Of a stretch of 64,000 nt of DNA, positions 16,949 to 24,899 are shown in pieces (position 1 is the first letter of the stretch; each line of letters begins with the position of its first letter). Source of the stretch: Synergistaceae bacterium. GTDB taxonomy: Bacteria > Synergistota > Synergistia > Synergistales > Aminobacteriaceae. The translations under genes were made by a program, and so were the position numbers. The notes beneath the pieces were generated by a model that was not told the origin of the DNA, ran no database searches, and was given only the letters and a program-made list of their open reading frames with translations. The stretch covers positions 28,156 to 92,155 of the forward strand of contig JAFSXS010000068.1 of the NCBI GenBank assembly GCA_017443945.1. Direction: 5' to 3'.

Positions 16949-18454
16949 ATGCCCGACAGTGAAGTAACTAACGCATTGCCGCCCCTCCCCGACGCTAAAG
17001 AAGTATCGAGTCTCTTGCCTGATGGAATGGGACTCGACATTTTGAGGCAGGCTAGAATCGTCCCGTTAAGAATACAAGACGGTGTATTAATTGTAGGTGC
17101 TGTAAACTTTGACTCATGGCCAAAAGCTCAAATTTTAGGCACTGCATTAGGATACCCGATAGATTTAGAGATTCGCGACGAGAAAGAAATCGGCGATTTA
17201 TTACACACTTTATATGATTTACGCAGTGTCGCAGCTGATGAGGCCGCAAAAAATATTGAGGGCATTGACGATATAGACGACTTAACGCGCGAGGACGTAT
17301 TAAGCGATTCCGTTGATGTTCCTGTTATAAGGCTCGTTAATGGCTTGTTCGTTGATGCATTGAGGCAAAGAGCAACAGATATTCACGTTGAACCCTACGA
17401 GGACGAAGTATTAATCAGATTCAGAATTGACGGCGTTTTGCAGGATAGACTCAGACTCCCGCGTTCAAATCAAGCTCCCTTAACAAGTAGAATAAAAGTT
17501 ATGTCCCGCATGGATATAGCCGAACACATGGCACCTCAAGACGGCAGAATCGGAATCACTGTCGGTGATAGAGCAGTTGACGTAAGAGTCGGACTCGTCC
17601 CTACTCAATATGGCGAAAGAATCGCAATGCGTTTATTAGACAAAGGGCACGGCTTAATGACTCTTGAAGATCTCGGCATGGAAGAACGCGAGCGCACTAT
17701 CATGGATGAATTGATTCATAGACCTCACGGAATGATTTTATTTACTGGTCCGACCGGCTCAGGAAAATCTACGAGTCTTTATGCGATATTGCAGGCTCTT
17801 GCACGCCCTGAAGTAAATATTATTACAGTTGAGGATCCCGTCGAGTATGCGTTGCCCGGTGTCGCACAAATTCAAGTCAACGAGAAAGCCGGAGTAACTT
17901 TTGCTGCTGCTTTGCGTTCGATTCTGCGTCAAGATCCCGATATTGTAATGATAGGAGAAATGCGAGACTTTGAGACGGCTCACATCGGTGTACAGGCTTC
18001 ATTAACCGGACACTTAGTATTATCGACTCTGCACACAAATGACTCAATCAGCGCAATTATTAGACTCGTTGATATGGGAATAGAGCCCTATTTGGCCGCA
18101 AGCTGTATGATTGGAACAGTAGCACAGAGATTAGCCCGCCGATTATGCCCCCATTGCAGAAGAGAAATAACCCCGCCCGCAATGATGGCCAAGCAGGGAT
18201 TAACACGAGCATTTGAACCGGTCGGATGTTCTGAATGCCACAACACAGGCTATCGAGGCCGAGTCGGTTTATATGAGCAGTTCGTCATTAATGAAGCCAT
18301 ACAAGAAGCATTTGTTGCCGGTGCTCCTGCGTCGAAATTGCGAGAAATTGCACGTGAAAGCGGCTTTAAAACTTTATGGGAAATTGGACTCTCTGCCGTT
18401 CAGTCAGGTTTAACATCGCCGGACGAGTTAGCAAGAGTCGCGGGAGAAGATTAA
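16949..18454 (+). CDS. gspE: Type II secretion ATPase GspE
   Basis: 501 aa from the ATG at 16949, which has AGGAGG 11 nt upstream; the longer frame from 16895 would run 50 bp into gspD and has no ribosome site. N-terminal N1E-like domain, then the secretion ATPase core: Walker A GPTGSGKST (about 267-275), Asp box VEDPVEY, Walker B region MIGEMRDFETA, His box, and a tetracysteine zinc motif CPHC...CSEC near residue 400. It powers pseudopilus assembly from the cytoplasm. It lies 4 bp after gspD. Confidence 0.96.
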   Translation: MPDSEVTNALPPLPDAKEVSSLLPDGMGLDILRQARIVPLRIQDGVLIVGAVNFDSWPKAQILGTALGYPIDLEIRDEKEIGDLLHTLYDLRSVAADEAAKNIEGIDDIDDLTREDVLSDSVDVPVIRLVNGLFVDALRQRATDIHVEPYEDEVLIRFRIDGVLQDRLRLPRSNQAPLTSRIKVMSRMDIAEHMAPQDGRIGITVGDRAVDVRVGLVPTQYGERIAMRLLDKGHGLMTLEDLGMEERERTIMDELIHRPHGMILFTGPTGSGKSTSLYAILQALARPEVNIITVEDPVEYALPGVAQIQVNEKAGVTFAAALRSILRQDPDIVMIGEMRDFETAHIGVQASLTGHLVLSTLHTNDSISAIIRLVDMGIEPYLAASCMIGTVAQRLARRLCPHCRREITPPAMMAKQGLTRAFEPVGCSECHNTGYRGRVGLYEQFVINEAIQEAFVAGAPASKLREIARESGFKTLWEIGLSAVQSGLTSPDELARVAGED

Positions 18455-18457
18455 ATC

Positions 18458-19612
18458 ATGCCTTATTTCAGTTATTCAGGTTATGACGCTAAAGGCAAAA
18501 ACACAAAGGGTACAATTGAAGCAGGTTCATCGATTCAAGCAGTAGATAAATTAACAGAACGCGGAATTGTTGTCGTTGATGTCAAGCTAACAGAAGAGAA
18601 AAAGGGCGGTAAAGTCAAGATTAAATTATTACCGTTAGAACAACATATATTTTTTTGCAGGAGTCTAGCGTCATATCTTAAATCAGGTCTCCCGCTTGCT
18701 GACTCATTGCGCATAATGTCAAAGCAGGCACGAGACAAAATCATGAAACCCGTCATAGAGAAGATTCTTGCTGAAGTTGAAGGCGGGCGGAAATTTCATA
18801 CTGCTTTATCAGAGAGCGGCGCATTTCGTGAGAGTCTTTGGCGTGTTGCTGAGTCAGGCGAGCAGAGCGGAACTCTAATTTCTGTCTTGACGGAAGCTGC
18901 TGACGAGTTCAAGCTAGAAGACGATTTACGGCGCAAAATTCGCGGTGCAATGACTTATCCAATAGTAATGGCTGTTGTAGGTGTCGGAGTCGTTGCGTTC
19001 ATGCTTACATATGTAGTGCCGAAAATTTCTGAACTGTTCGAGGACATGCACCAGACTTTACCCCTTCCGACAAGAATATTAATTGGCATGTCTGACTTTC
19101 TCGCAAATTACGGACTCTGGATTCTTTTAGCGTTCGGGATATTATTATTATGGATGAACAGAACCGGACGAAAATTTAATATGCCGTTCATGAAGGGAAT
19201 CAGGGGGCAGTTAAGCCTCGCTCTTGTAATGTCGCATATAAGCACGCTGTTAAAATCCGGTATTCCATTAGTGCAGGCTTTGAGAATGGCCTCATCAATG
19301 GACTCTGACTCTAAACGCTGGCTCGACGCTGCCGAAATGGTGAAGGCCGGTCATAGATTCGATAAAGCGCTTGAGAAAATCGGAATGCCTGAAGAAACAG
19401 TTGCAGTTGTCAGAGTCGGTGAAATGGGCGGTGAATTAGCAGAGGCATTGACAAACGTATCAAATAATTGCCGTGAAGTAGCACAGTCCCGCATGGAAAA
19501 ACTTTCGACTTTGATGGAGCCGATAATGGTTTTGTCGCTGGGAGTCTCTGTCGGGTTTATAGTCTTGGCAATCTTAACGCCGGTATTTGATTTGGCCGGT
19601 ATTGTTAGATAA
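18458..19612 (+). CDS. gspF: Type II secretion inner-membrane protein GspF
   Basis: 384 aa with two homologous T2SSF domains, each a cytoplasmic helical bundle followed by a membrane segment (AVVGVGVVAFMLTYVVPKI in the first; LSLGVSVGFIVLAILTPVF at the end). The N-terminal FSYSGYDAKGKNTKGTIEA is the usual GspF/PilC opening. It anchors the platform. It starts 3 bp after gspE. Confidence 0.94.
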   Translation: MPYFSYSGYDAKGKNTKGTIEAGSSIQAVDKLTERGIVVVDVKLTEEKKGGKVKIKLLPLEQHIFFCRSLASYLKSGLPLADSLRIMSKQARDKIMKPVIEKILAEVEGGRKFHTALSESGAFRESLWRVAESGEQSGTLISVLTEAADEFKLEDDLRRKIRGAMTYPIVMAVVGVGVVAFMLTYVVPKISELFEDMHQTLPLPTRILIGMSDFLANYGLWILLAFGILLLWMNRTGRKFNMPFMKGIRGQLSLALVMSHISTLLKSGIPLVQALRMASSMDSDSKRWLDAAEMVKAGHRFDKALEKIGMPEETVAVVRVGEMGGELAEALTNVSNNCREVAQSRMEKLSTLMEPIMVLSLGVSVGFIVLAILTPVFDLAGIVR

Positions 19613-19639
19613 ATTATAAAATTTTTAGGAGGTTATATC

Positions 19640-20077
19640 ATGAAAGCAAAGAAAAATTATTTAATGCGCAGACGTTCAGGCTTTACCCTTATTGAAATTA
19701 TGGTCGTCGTTGTTATTCTAGGCTTATTAGCGGCTCTTGTCGTTCCCAGAATCGGCCCTCAGGTAGCAGAAGCACAACGCACAGCAACACGCACGCAAAT
19801 TAAAAGTATCGAGGACGCATTAGAAATGTACAGAATGCATAACGGTTTTTACCCGTCAACACAGCAGGGACTTGAAGCACTTGTAACAGCTCCGACAACT
19901 TCCCCCGTACCTAAGCACTATCAAGACGGCGGTTATCTCAAAAAAGTTCCTGAAGACTCATGGGGAAATCCTTTCGTTTATCGCAATCAGAACGGCAGAA
20001 TCACTATAACAAGCTACGGCCCAGACGGTGAAGAAGGCGGAGAAGGCGTAAACGCTGATATTACTAACGAGGACTAA
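19640..20077 (+). CDS. gspG: Type II secretion major pseudopilin GspG
   Basis: 145 aa. Prepilin cleavage site RRSG|FTLIEIMVVVVILGLL with Glu at +5, then ALVVPRIGPQV and the hallmark GspG segments DALEMYRMHNGFYPSTQQGL and KKVPEDSWGNPFVY, and a C-terminal loop GPDGEEGGEG that corresponds to the calcium-binding region. Strong AGGAGG before the ATG fits high expression of the major subunit. It must be cleaved by a prepilin peptidase (GspO/PilD) that is not in this window. Confidence 0.95.
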   Translation: MKAKKNYLMRRRSGFTLIEIMVVVVILGLLAALVVPRIGPQVAEAQRTATRTQIKSIEDALEMYRMHNGFYPSTQQGLEALVTAPTTSPVPKHYQDGGYLKKVPEDSWGNPFVYRNQNGRITITSYGPDGEEGGEGVNADITNED

Positions 20078-20082
20078 AAATT

Positions 20083-20583
20083 TTGCGTAAATCGGGCTTC
20101 ACTCTGATTGAAATAATGATTGTCCTGCTGATTATAGGTTCACTCGCGGGGTTAATGGCTCCGCGAATATCGTTTTTCTTCGAGCCTCCGTCAGCGTCAT
20201 TGCAGCGTGCATTTGAAGAGGCCTGCGACATGGCTTTATCGGGTACATCAGTAAGATTCAGAGTCAAGAAAAATGCAAGTTCAGAACGCGGCACAATCGA
20301 AGTAGAAGCCCTCATGAAACGCGAAATCCCCGAAGACGGCCTAAGCTCATTTCTCGGAACATCAGAAACAAAACAAGTCTTAGAGTGGCGCAAGGTTGAT
20401 TTAAGAAATATTCCGACGGGAGAAGGCTGGCAATTTTCGCCGGAAGTAATTTATTTCTACACTGACGGATCATGCACGCCCGCAAAAATTTCTTACGCAG
20501 AGAGACAGACTTCAGAACGTAACGCAGAAAATTATATATTAACTGTTACGGGATACTGCACAAAGATTCAAACACAGCAATAA
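20083..20583 (+). CDS. gspH: Type II secretion minor pseudopilin GspH-like
   Basis: 166 aa from a TTG with GAGG inside the gspG end. Prepilin leader MRKSG then FTLIEIMIVLLIIGSLAGLM (Glu at +5). The soluble domain is of a length typical of GspH/FimT. It is the last gene of the secretion operon; the following 216-bp gap carries a structured element. Confidence 0.75.
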   Translation: MRKSGFTLIEIMIVLLIIGSLAGLMAPRISFFFEPPSASLQRAFEEACDMALSGTSVRFRVKKNASSERGTIEVEALMKREIPEDGLSSFLGTSETKQVLEWRKVDLRNIPTGEGWQFSPEVIYFYTDGSCTPAKISYAERQTSERNAENYILTVTGYCTKIQTQQ

Positions 20584-20660
20584 ATACTATTTCGCGTTAT
20601 ATTGCAAATTAATATTTCATGCTAGAATTTCACTATCACAAATTTTTAATTTTTACAGAA

Positions 20661-20765
20661 GGGAGCGCAAAAGAGTCATTATGCCGCGTTTTACGTGAGA
20701 AAAATTTATCTCATGCACGGGAATGCATTTTTTTGCGCAACGCAATAATTTAATTACGCACTCCC
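20661..20765 (+). promoter_or_regulatory. Candidate structured RNA or composite hairpin upstream of yedF
   Basis: Nested inverted repeats: GCGCAAAA (20665-20672) with TTTTGCGC (20731-20738), GTGAGA (20695-20700) with TCTCAT (20709-20714), and a possible competing closing stem GGGAGCGC (20661-20668) with GCACTCCC (20758-20765, one mismatch). It lies between gspH and yedF. It may be a terminator-like element, a leader RNA or a small RNA; I do not match it to a known riboswitch class. Confidence 0.45.
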
Positions 20766-20799
20766 ACTATAAGCACGGCAAAATCTCTTATTTACCGCT

Positions 20800-21384
20800 A
20801 TGACAAAAGTTAACGCAATGGGCAAATTATGTCCCGAACCAGTAATCATGACTAAGGCCGAAATCGAAAAGGGCGCAGCAGAACTTGAAATATTAGTTGA
20901 CAATGATATAGCCGTATCTAATGTAACAAGACTGCTTAACAATAAAGGCTATGAGGTCAAATTAACGCGTTCTGACTCAAGCAACGAAAGAAAATTATCA
21001 GCAAAGAAAGTTTCATCAGGCGAAGTCAACGCACCCGCAAAACGTGATGAATTATTAGCGATTCTTGTAGCTCATGACGTTTTAGGCGGCAATGATAAAG
21101 AATTAGGCGAGGTCTTAATGAAGGCTTTTCTCGGCTGTATCTCGAAATTATCACGCAAACCTGCTGTAATGGCTTTCATGAACGAGGGCGTAAAATTAGT
21201 TCTTCCTGAGTCATCAGCCTGCGAATACATTAAGGATCTCGAGAAGGCCGGCACAAAAATTTTAGTCTGCGGAACATGTACGACTCATTTCAATATCACT
21301 GAAAAAGTAGCGGTCGGCACTATCTCTAACATGTTTGAAATTATGGAAATGATAACGGGAGCAGATAACACGCTGATATTCTAA
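20800..21384 (+). CDS. yedF: YedF-type selenium/sulfur metabolism protein (TusA + DsrE domains)
   Basis: 194 aa. An N-terminal TusA/SirA-like domain (residues 1-70) has the sulfur-carrier motif GKLCPEPV, with Cys at residue 10. A C-terminal DsrE-like domain (about 85-194) has a Cys-containing ILVCGTCTTHF segment. This fusion is the family annotated as sulfurtransferase-like selenium metabolism protein YedF, which occurs beside selenium-related genes in anaerobes. The direct role is inferred from family and neighbours: persulfide or perselenide transfer. It starts a compact five-gene set with gaps of -4 to 14 bp. Confidence 0.85.
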   Translation: MTKVNAMGKLCPEPVIMTKAEIEKGAAELEILVDNDIAVSNVTRLLNNKGYEVKLTRSDSSNERKLSAKKVSSGEVNAPAKRDELLAILVAHDVLGGNDKELGEVLMKAFLGCISKLSRKPAVMAFMNEGVKLVLPESSACEYIKDLEKAGTKILVCGTCTTHFNITEKVAVGTISNMFEIMEMITGADNTLIF

Positions 21385-21385
21385 A

Positions 21386-22138
21386 ATGTTCTATGCTGGT
21401 ATAGATATAGGCTCAACGGCAGCAAAAGCAGTTGTACTCGATGACGGCAAAAAAAATATTCTCGCGAAAAAATTAATGCCATCAGGTTGGAACAGCAAAG
21501 AGACTGCTAACGAGCTTTTAACGTGGCTTGAATCGCAAAATTTTTCACGTGCAGAGACTCGAATCATTGCAACAGGTTACGGGCGTGTTTCTGTTCCTTA
21601 TGCTGATAAGACTTTGACAGAAATTACTTGTCATGCGAAAGGGGCTGCGTTTCTTGCAGGCGATAATTTAACAGTTATAGACATCGGCGGGCAGGATACA
21701 AAAATTATTCTGCTCTCGAATGGCCGAGTGCTTGATTTTATCATGAATGACAAGTGTTCAGCAGGTACGGGAAAATTTCTCGAAGTAATGTCTAACCGCA
21801 TGGGATTGACTCTTGATGAATTTTTTGCGCTCGCTGAAAAAGGTCATGAAGTAAAAATTTCGTCAATGTGCACTGTATTTGCTGAGTCAGAAATCGTGAG
21901 TCTTATGGGCTTAGGGACTCCGCGTGAAGATATTGCGTGCGGTGCTATCGGGTCAGTTGCTTCAAAAGTTGCGGTCTTGGCCGGACGTAAAGTAAATTCA
22001 GGAAATTATTTCTTGACGGGCGGATTTTGTGAGGCCGGTTTGCTCGTGAAAAAACTTTCTGAAGTCCTTAATGCTGACGTTAAAACATGTCCTGAAGCGA
22101 GATTTGCAGGTGCTGTCGGGGCGGCTTTGCTGGGATGA
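21386..22138 (+). CDS. 2-hydroxyacyl-CoA dehydratase activator-type ATPase (BadF/BcrA/YjiL family)
   Basis: 250 aa ASKHA-fold ATPase. It opens AGIDIGSTAAKAVVL (phosphate 1 loop), has IDIGGQDTKI (phosphate 2) and the two cysteines that hold the bridging [4Fe-4S] cluster of a dimer: DKCSAGTGKF and SSMCTVFAESE. Members use ATP hydrolysis to push one low-potential electron into a dehydratase or double-cubane partner. It starts 1 bp after yedF and overlaps the next gene by 4 bp. Confidence 0.9.
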   Translation: MFYAGIDIGSTAAKAVVLDDGKKNILAKKLMPSGWNSKETANELLTWLESQNFSRAETRIIATGYGRVSVPYADKTLTEITCHAKGAAFLAGDNLTVIDIGGQDTKIILLSNGRVLDFIMNDKCSAGTGKFLEVMSNRMGLTLDEFFALAEKGHEVKISSMCTVFAESEIVSLMGLGTPREDIACGAIGSVASKVAVLAGRKVNSGNYFLTGGFCEAGLLVKKLSEVLNADVKTCPEARFAGAVGAALLG

Positions 22139-22890
22139 AAATTTTTGACGATCTCGAAAATTTGCGTCGTGAGGCCTATGTTAAAGCTATTATGCGTGAT
22201 GATGTAATAGGCTATATCGGCGCGAATATTCCCGTTGAAATTTTTTATTCACGCGGTTTGTATGCGATTCCGGTTTATGGGATAGACTCTGAGATTTTAC
22301 AGTTCTCACGCGAAAAAAATTTATGCGATTACGTTAATGCTACTATTACATATGCTAAGACTGACAAATGCCCGTTGATTCACAGCAGCAAATTAATTGT
22401 GCTGGAAAACTTTTGCGAAATATTTACCCGTGAATTAAGCAGGCTGGAGAAAAATATATTTATTTACGAGTCTGGCCAAGAAAATAATTTAATAGCGAAA
22501 ATAAATGAAGTCTACGGAGTCAGAAAATTAACTGACGCGAAAAATTTAATGCGCAAAATTAAAGATTTACTTCACAAAATAAAATTTTACTCGGACTTAA
22601 GCGGCTTACAAGTTTATATAATCGAGTACTACATAAATTTTCTTGAGTTTGGCGAGCAGTTAAGGGTCTTGCAGGAAATTTCAGAGTCTATAACCTTTCA
22701 TGACGAGCAAATAAAATTTTTCCCCGTCTACGTTCAAAGCGGTGCAGGGATTTACAGGCAGATCAACAAAATTTTTTCAGGCACTCAATACAGAATATTT
22801 GAAGACTTCTGCGCGGGTAAATGCAAATATAATTACGTGTTCAAAAATTGCCCGTTCTATCAGGGCGAAGAAATTAGCTATAAACTTTGA
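22135..22890 (+). CDS. Short divergent 2-hydroxyacyl-CoA dehydratase-like protein
   Basis: 251 aa, much shorter than the about 425 aa of its downstream neighbour. The GYIGANIPVEIFYSRGLYAIP segment resembles the substrate- and cluster-binding start of HgdB/D-type subunits. Later cysteines (KCPLI, NFCEIF, FCAGKCKYNY, NCPFY) may serve as ligands. It may be a reduced subunit that pairs with the larger protein, or a degenerating paralogue. It overlaps the activator gene by 4 bp, and the larger dehydratase-like gene follows after 14 bp. Confidence 0.65.
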   Translation: MKIFDDLENLRREAYVKAIMRDDVIGYIGANIPVEIFYSRGLYAIPVYGIDSEILQFSREKNLCDYVNATITYAKTDKCPLIHSSKLIVLENFCEIFTRELSRLEKNIFIYESGQENNLIAKINEVYGVRKLTDAKNLMRKIKDLLHKIKFYSDLSGLQVYIIEYYINFLEFGEQLRVLQEISESITFHDEQIKFFPVYVQSGAGIYRQINKIFSGTQYRIFEDFCAGKCKYNYVFKNCPFYQGEEISYKL

Positions 22891-22904
22891 GGGAGGTTTT
22901 ATGA

Positions 22905-24182
22905 ATGGCTGATTATCATCAAATGTGGCAGGATTTAGGAATGGATGTAAAGACTCATGATTTGCTTTGTGAGGCTTTACCGGGCGCGTTCGGTGATGTT
23001 TTCTTATCGCAGCAGAACAGACCCGAAGGCATGGACTATTTTAATATGGTAGTCGCGGAAATTCACGGAATCAGACCGGCTGAACTCGTCGAACACAAGA
23101 AAAACGGCGGAAAAGTTGTCGGCACATTTTGTATCCATGTTCCTGATGAGATTCCAATTGCTGCGGGTGCGATTGCTACGGGTTTGTGTTCAGGTTCGCA
23201 ATTCTGGGTTCCAGGCGGCGAGAAAAAATTACCTGCTGCAACATGTCCGTTGATTAAAGCGAGTCTCGGCGCAAGATTTGACAGAACGTGCCCATTTTTC
23301 AGGCTTGCAGATTTATTTATCGGCGAGAACACATGCGACGGCAAAAAAAAGGCGTGGGAGATTCTTGCAGAAGACGCACCCATGTATATTATGGACATCC
23401 CGCAAATGAAACGTCCGAAAGATTACGAACACTGGGCAGACGAGATTAAAGGCTATCTTGCAAAATGTGAGGAGCTCACGGGAAATAAAGTAACTCCGGC
23501 AAAATTACGCGAGGCAATTATTTTACTCAACAAAAAACGCAAAGCACTGCAACGGCTCGCGAACTTCAGAAAACTTGACGATATTCCCATCAGCGGGAAG
23601 GACGTTTTATTAATCACGCAGATAGCATTTTACGACGACCCCGCAAGAATAACAGGCATGATTAATAAGTTGTGTGATGAACTCGACGAACGCGCGAAGA
23701 ATCACGTTTCAGTCTTCCCCAAAGGCGCGAAAAGAATTTTAATCACCGGTACGCCCTTATCGATTCCAAATTGGAAGATTCATCATATTATTGAGTCTCT
23801 CGGCGGTACTGTTGTCTGTGAGGAGTTATGCACTGGAGTCAGATATTACGAGAAGTGCGTTGATGAGTCCGGCGCAACTATTGACGAAATGATAAAGAAT
23901 TTAACCGAACGCTATATGGGAGCGATTCACTGTGCCTGCTTCACGCCTAATTTCGAGCGCATTGACGACATTAAACGCTTAGTGAAAGAATACAAGGCCG
24001 ATGGAGTCATAGATTTAAATCTCAAGTTCTGCAACATTTATGACACTGAAGGATTCTTTGTTGAGCGCGAATTAAAGAATGCAGGGATCCCCGTTTTAGG
24101 CATTGAGACAGATTACACGGATCAGGACGCAGAGCAGTTAAAGACTCGAATCGGGGCATTTCTTGAGATGTTAGGAAATTAG
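22905..24182 (+). CDS. Double-cubane / 2-hydroxyacyl-CoA dehydratase family protein (YjiM-like)
   Basis: 425 aa, the expected length for the HgdB/YjiM family. Several conserved Cys positions are visible: GTFCIHVPDEIP, ATGLCSGSQFW, ATCPLIKAS, DRTCPFFRL, ENTCDGKKKAW, CEELCTG and HCACFTPNFER. The ATG at 22905 is chosen because the ATG at 22901 meets a stop after three codons; GGGAGG lies just upstream. With the activator two genes before it, it forms the ATP-driven reductase pair known from 2-hydroxyacyl-CoA dehydratases and double-cubane cluster proteins. The substrate is unknown; the YedF and Se/S-carrier neighbours suggest a sulfur- or selenium-related reduction. Confidence 0.85.
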   Translation: MADYHQMWQDLGMDVKTHDLLCEALPGAFGDVFLSQQNRPEGMDYFNMVVAEIHGIRPAELVEHKKNGGKVVGTFCIHVPDEIPIAAGAIATGLCSGSQFWVPGGEKKLPAATCPLIKASLGARFDRTCPFFRLADLFIGENTCDGKKKAWEILAEDAPMYIMDIPQMKRPKDYEHWADEIKGYLAKCEELTGNKVTPAKLREAIILLNKKRKALQRLANFRKLDDIPISGKDVLLITQIAFYDDPARITGMINKLCDELDERAKNHVSVFPKGAKRILITGTPLSIPNWKIHHIIESLGGTVVCEELCTGVRYYEKCVDESGATIDEMIKNLTERYMGAIHCACFTPNFERIDDIKRLVKEYKADGVIDLNLKFCNIYDTEGFFVERELKNAGIPVLGIETDYTDQDAEQLKTRIGAFLEMLGN

Positions 24183-24185
24183 AAA

Positions 24186-24437
24186 TTGCTGCATTATATT
24201 TTATTTCCTGACGTAACAAACGCTCAAAAACTTTATGACTCAATGAAGGCTGACGGGATTAAATGCACTTTTGCGCCGACTCCTAGAGAAGCTGACAAGT
24301 GCTGTGGTGTGAGCGTGCTTTATTATGACGAGTCAGACAAGGGAAAAATTACAGGATTGATTGACTCAACGGGCGTTAAGATTCTCAAATTTTTTGACGG
24401 CGAGTCAGGAGATCCAAACCGTATGAAATTTTGTTAG
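24186..24437 (+). CDS. Se/S carrier-like protein (DUF3343 family)
   Basis: 83 aa from a TTG start 3 bp after the dehydratase-like gene. It has the size and CCGVSVLYY core cysteine pattern of the DUF3343 (putative Se/S carrier-like) family, with a second Cys as the final residue. Such proteins are found beside selenium-dependent hydroxylase and YedF genes. A carrier role is inferred from the family name and from context. The stop codon overlaps the stop of the ogt remnant on the other strand. Confidence 0.75.
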   Translation: MLHYILFPDVTNAQKLYDSMKADGIKCTFAPTPREADKCCGVSVLYYDESDKGKITGLIDSTGVKILKFFDGESGDPNRMKFC

Positions 24438-24657
24438 ATTATTTGCTCCTCAATGGCGAGGAGCTTTTTTTTGCGCTCGACTCCTGCGTTGTAACCGGTT
24501 AAATTATTATTTGCGCCTATGACTCTATGACATGGAATAACTATTAAAATATGATTTTGCGAGAGTGCCCGTCCGACTGCACGCGGTGAAGTGTTGAGTT
24601 TTGCAGCTATCGTCTAATTTTCCCAAGCGGTGAGTCATAATCGCCGGTATAAATCAT
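24434..24657 (-). pseudogene. ogt: Remnant of a methylated-DNA--protein-cysteine methyltransferase gene (ogt)
   Basis: The minus-strand ATG at 24657 gives MIYTGDYDSPLGKI, the usual Ogt N-terminus, but stops at TAG (24609-24607). Just beyond, in another frame, the C-terminal part continues: TSPRAVGRALSQN, then IVIPCHRVIGANN with the active-site PCHRV, and ERKKKLLAIEE, ending at 24434. An intact Ogt is about 160 aa; the middle of the protein is gone and the frame is shifted, so it should be inactive. A GGAGGGAG sequence still precedes the ATG. Confidence 0.85.
24445..24472 (+). terminator. Strong intrinsic terminator of the yedF operon
   Basis: GCTCCTC (24445-24451), loop AATGGC, GAGGAGC (24458-24464), then eight T. 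The same bases form the last codons of an ogt remnant on the minus strand. Confidence 0.92.
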
Positions 24658-24899
24658 TTCTGCTCCCTCCAGTAACGTTATCGCGAAATAATTTTCACTC
24701 TGATATTATAATTCACACTTCAAATTTTACAGAATTTATTTGCACATGAATTTTGGTTCGGACTGTAAAATGTGTGCTGACATCGTGCGCCTACTCTACA
24801 TGAGACTACTTTTTGCGAAAAAATCACCCTTTTGAACGCGAAATAATATATAATAACTTATCCATAATCAATCAAATTTTTTGAGGGAGACTATAAAAC

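Noticed and set aside
20661..20765. Selenocysteine tRNA or 4.5S RNA in the yedF upstream region
   Set aside because: No T-loop GGTTCGA-type sequence, no CCA end and no SRP Alu/S-domain motif; only nested hairpins.
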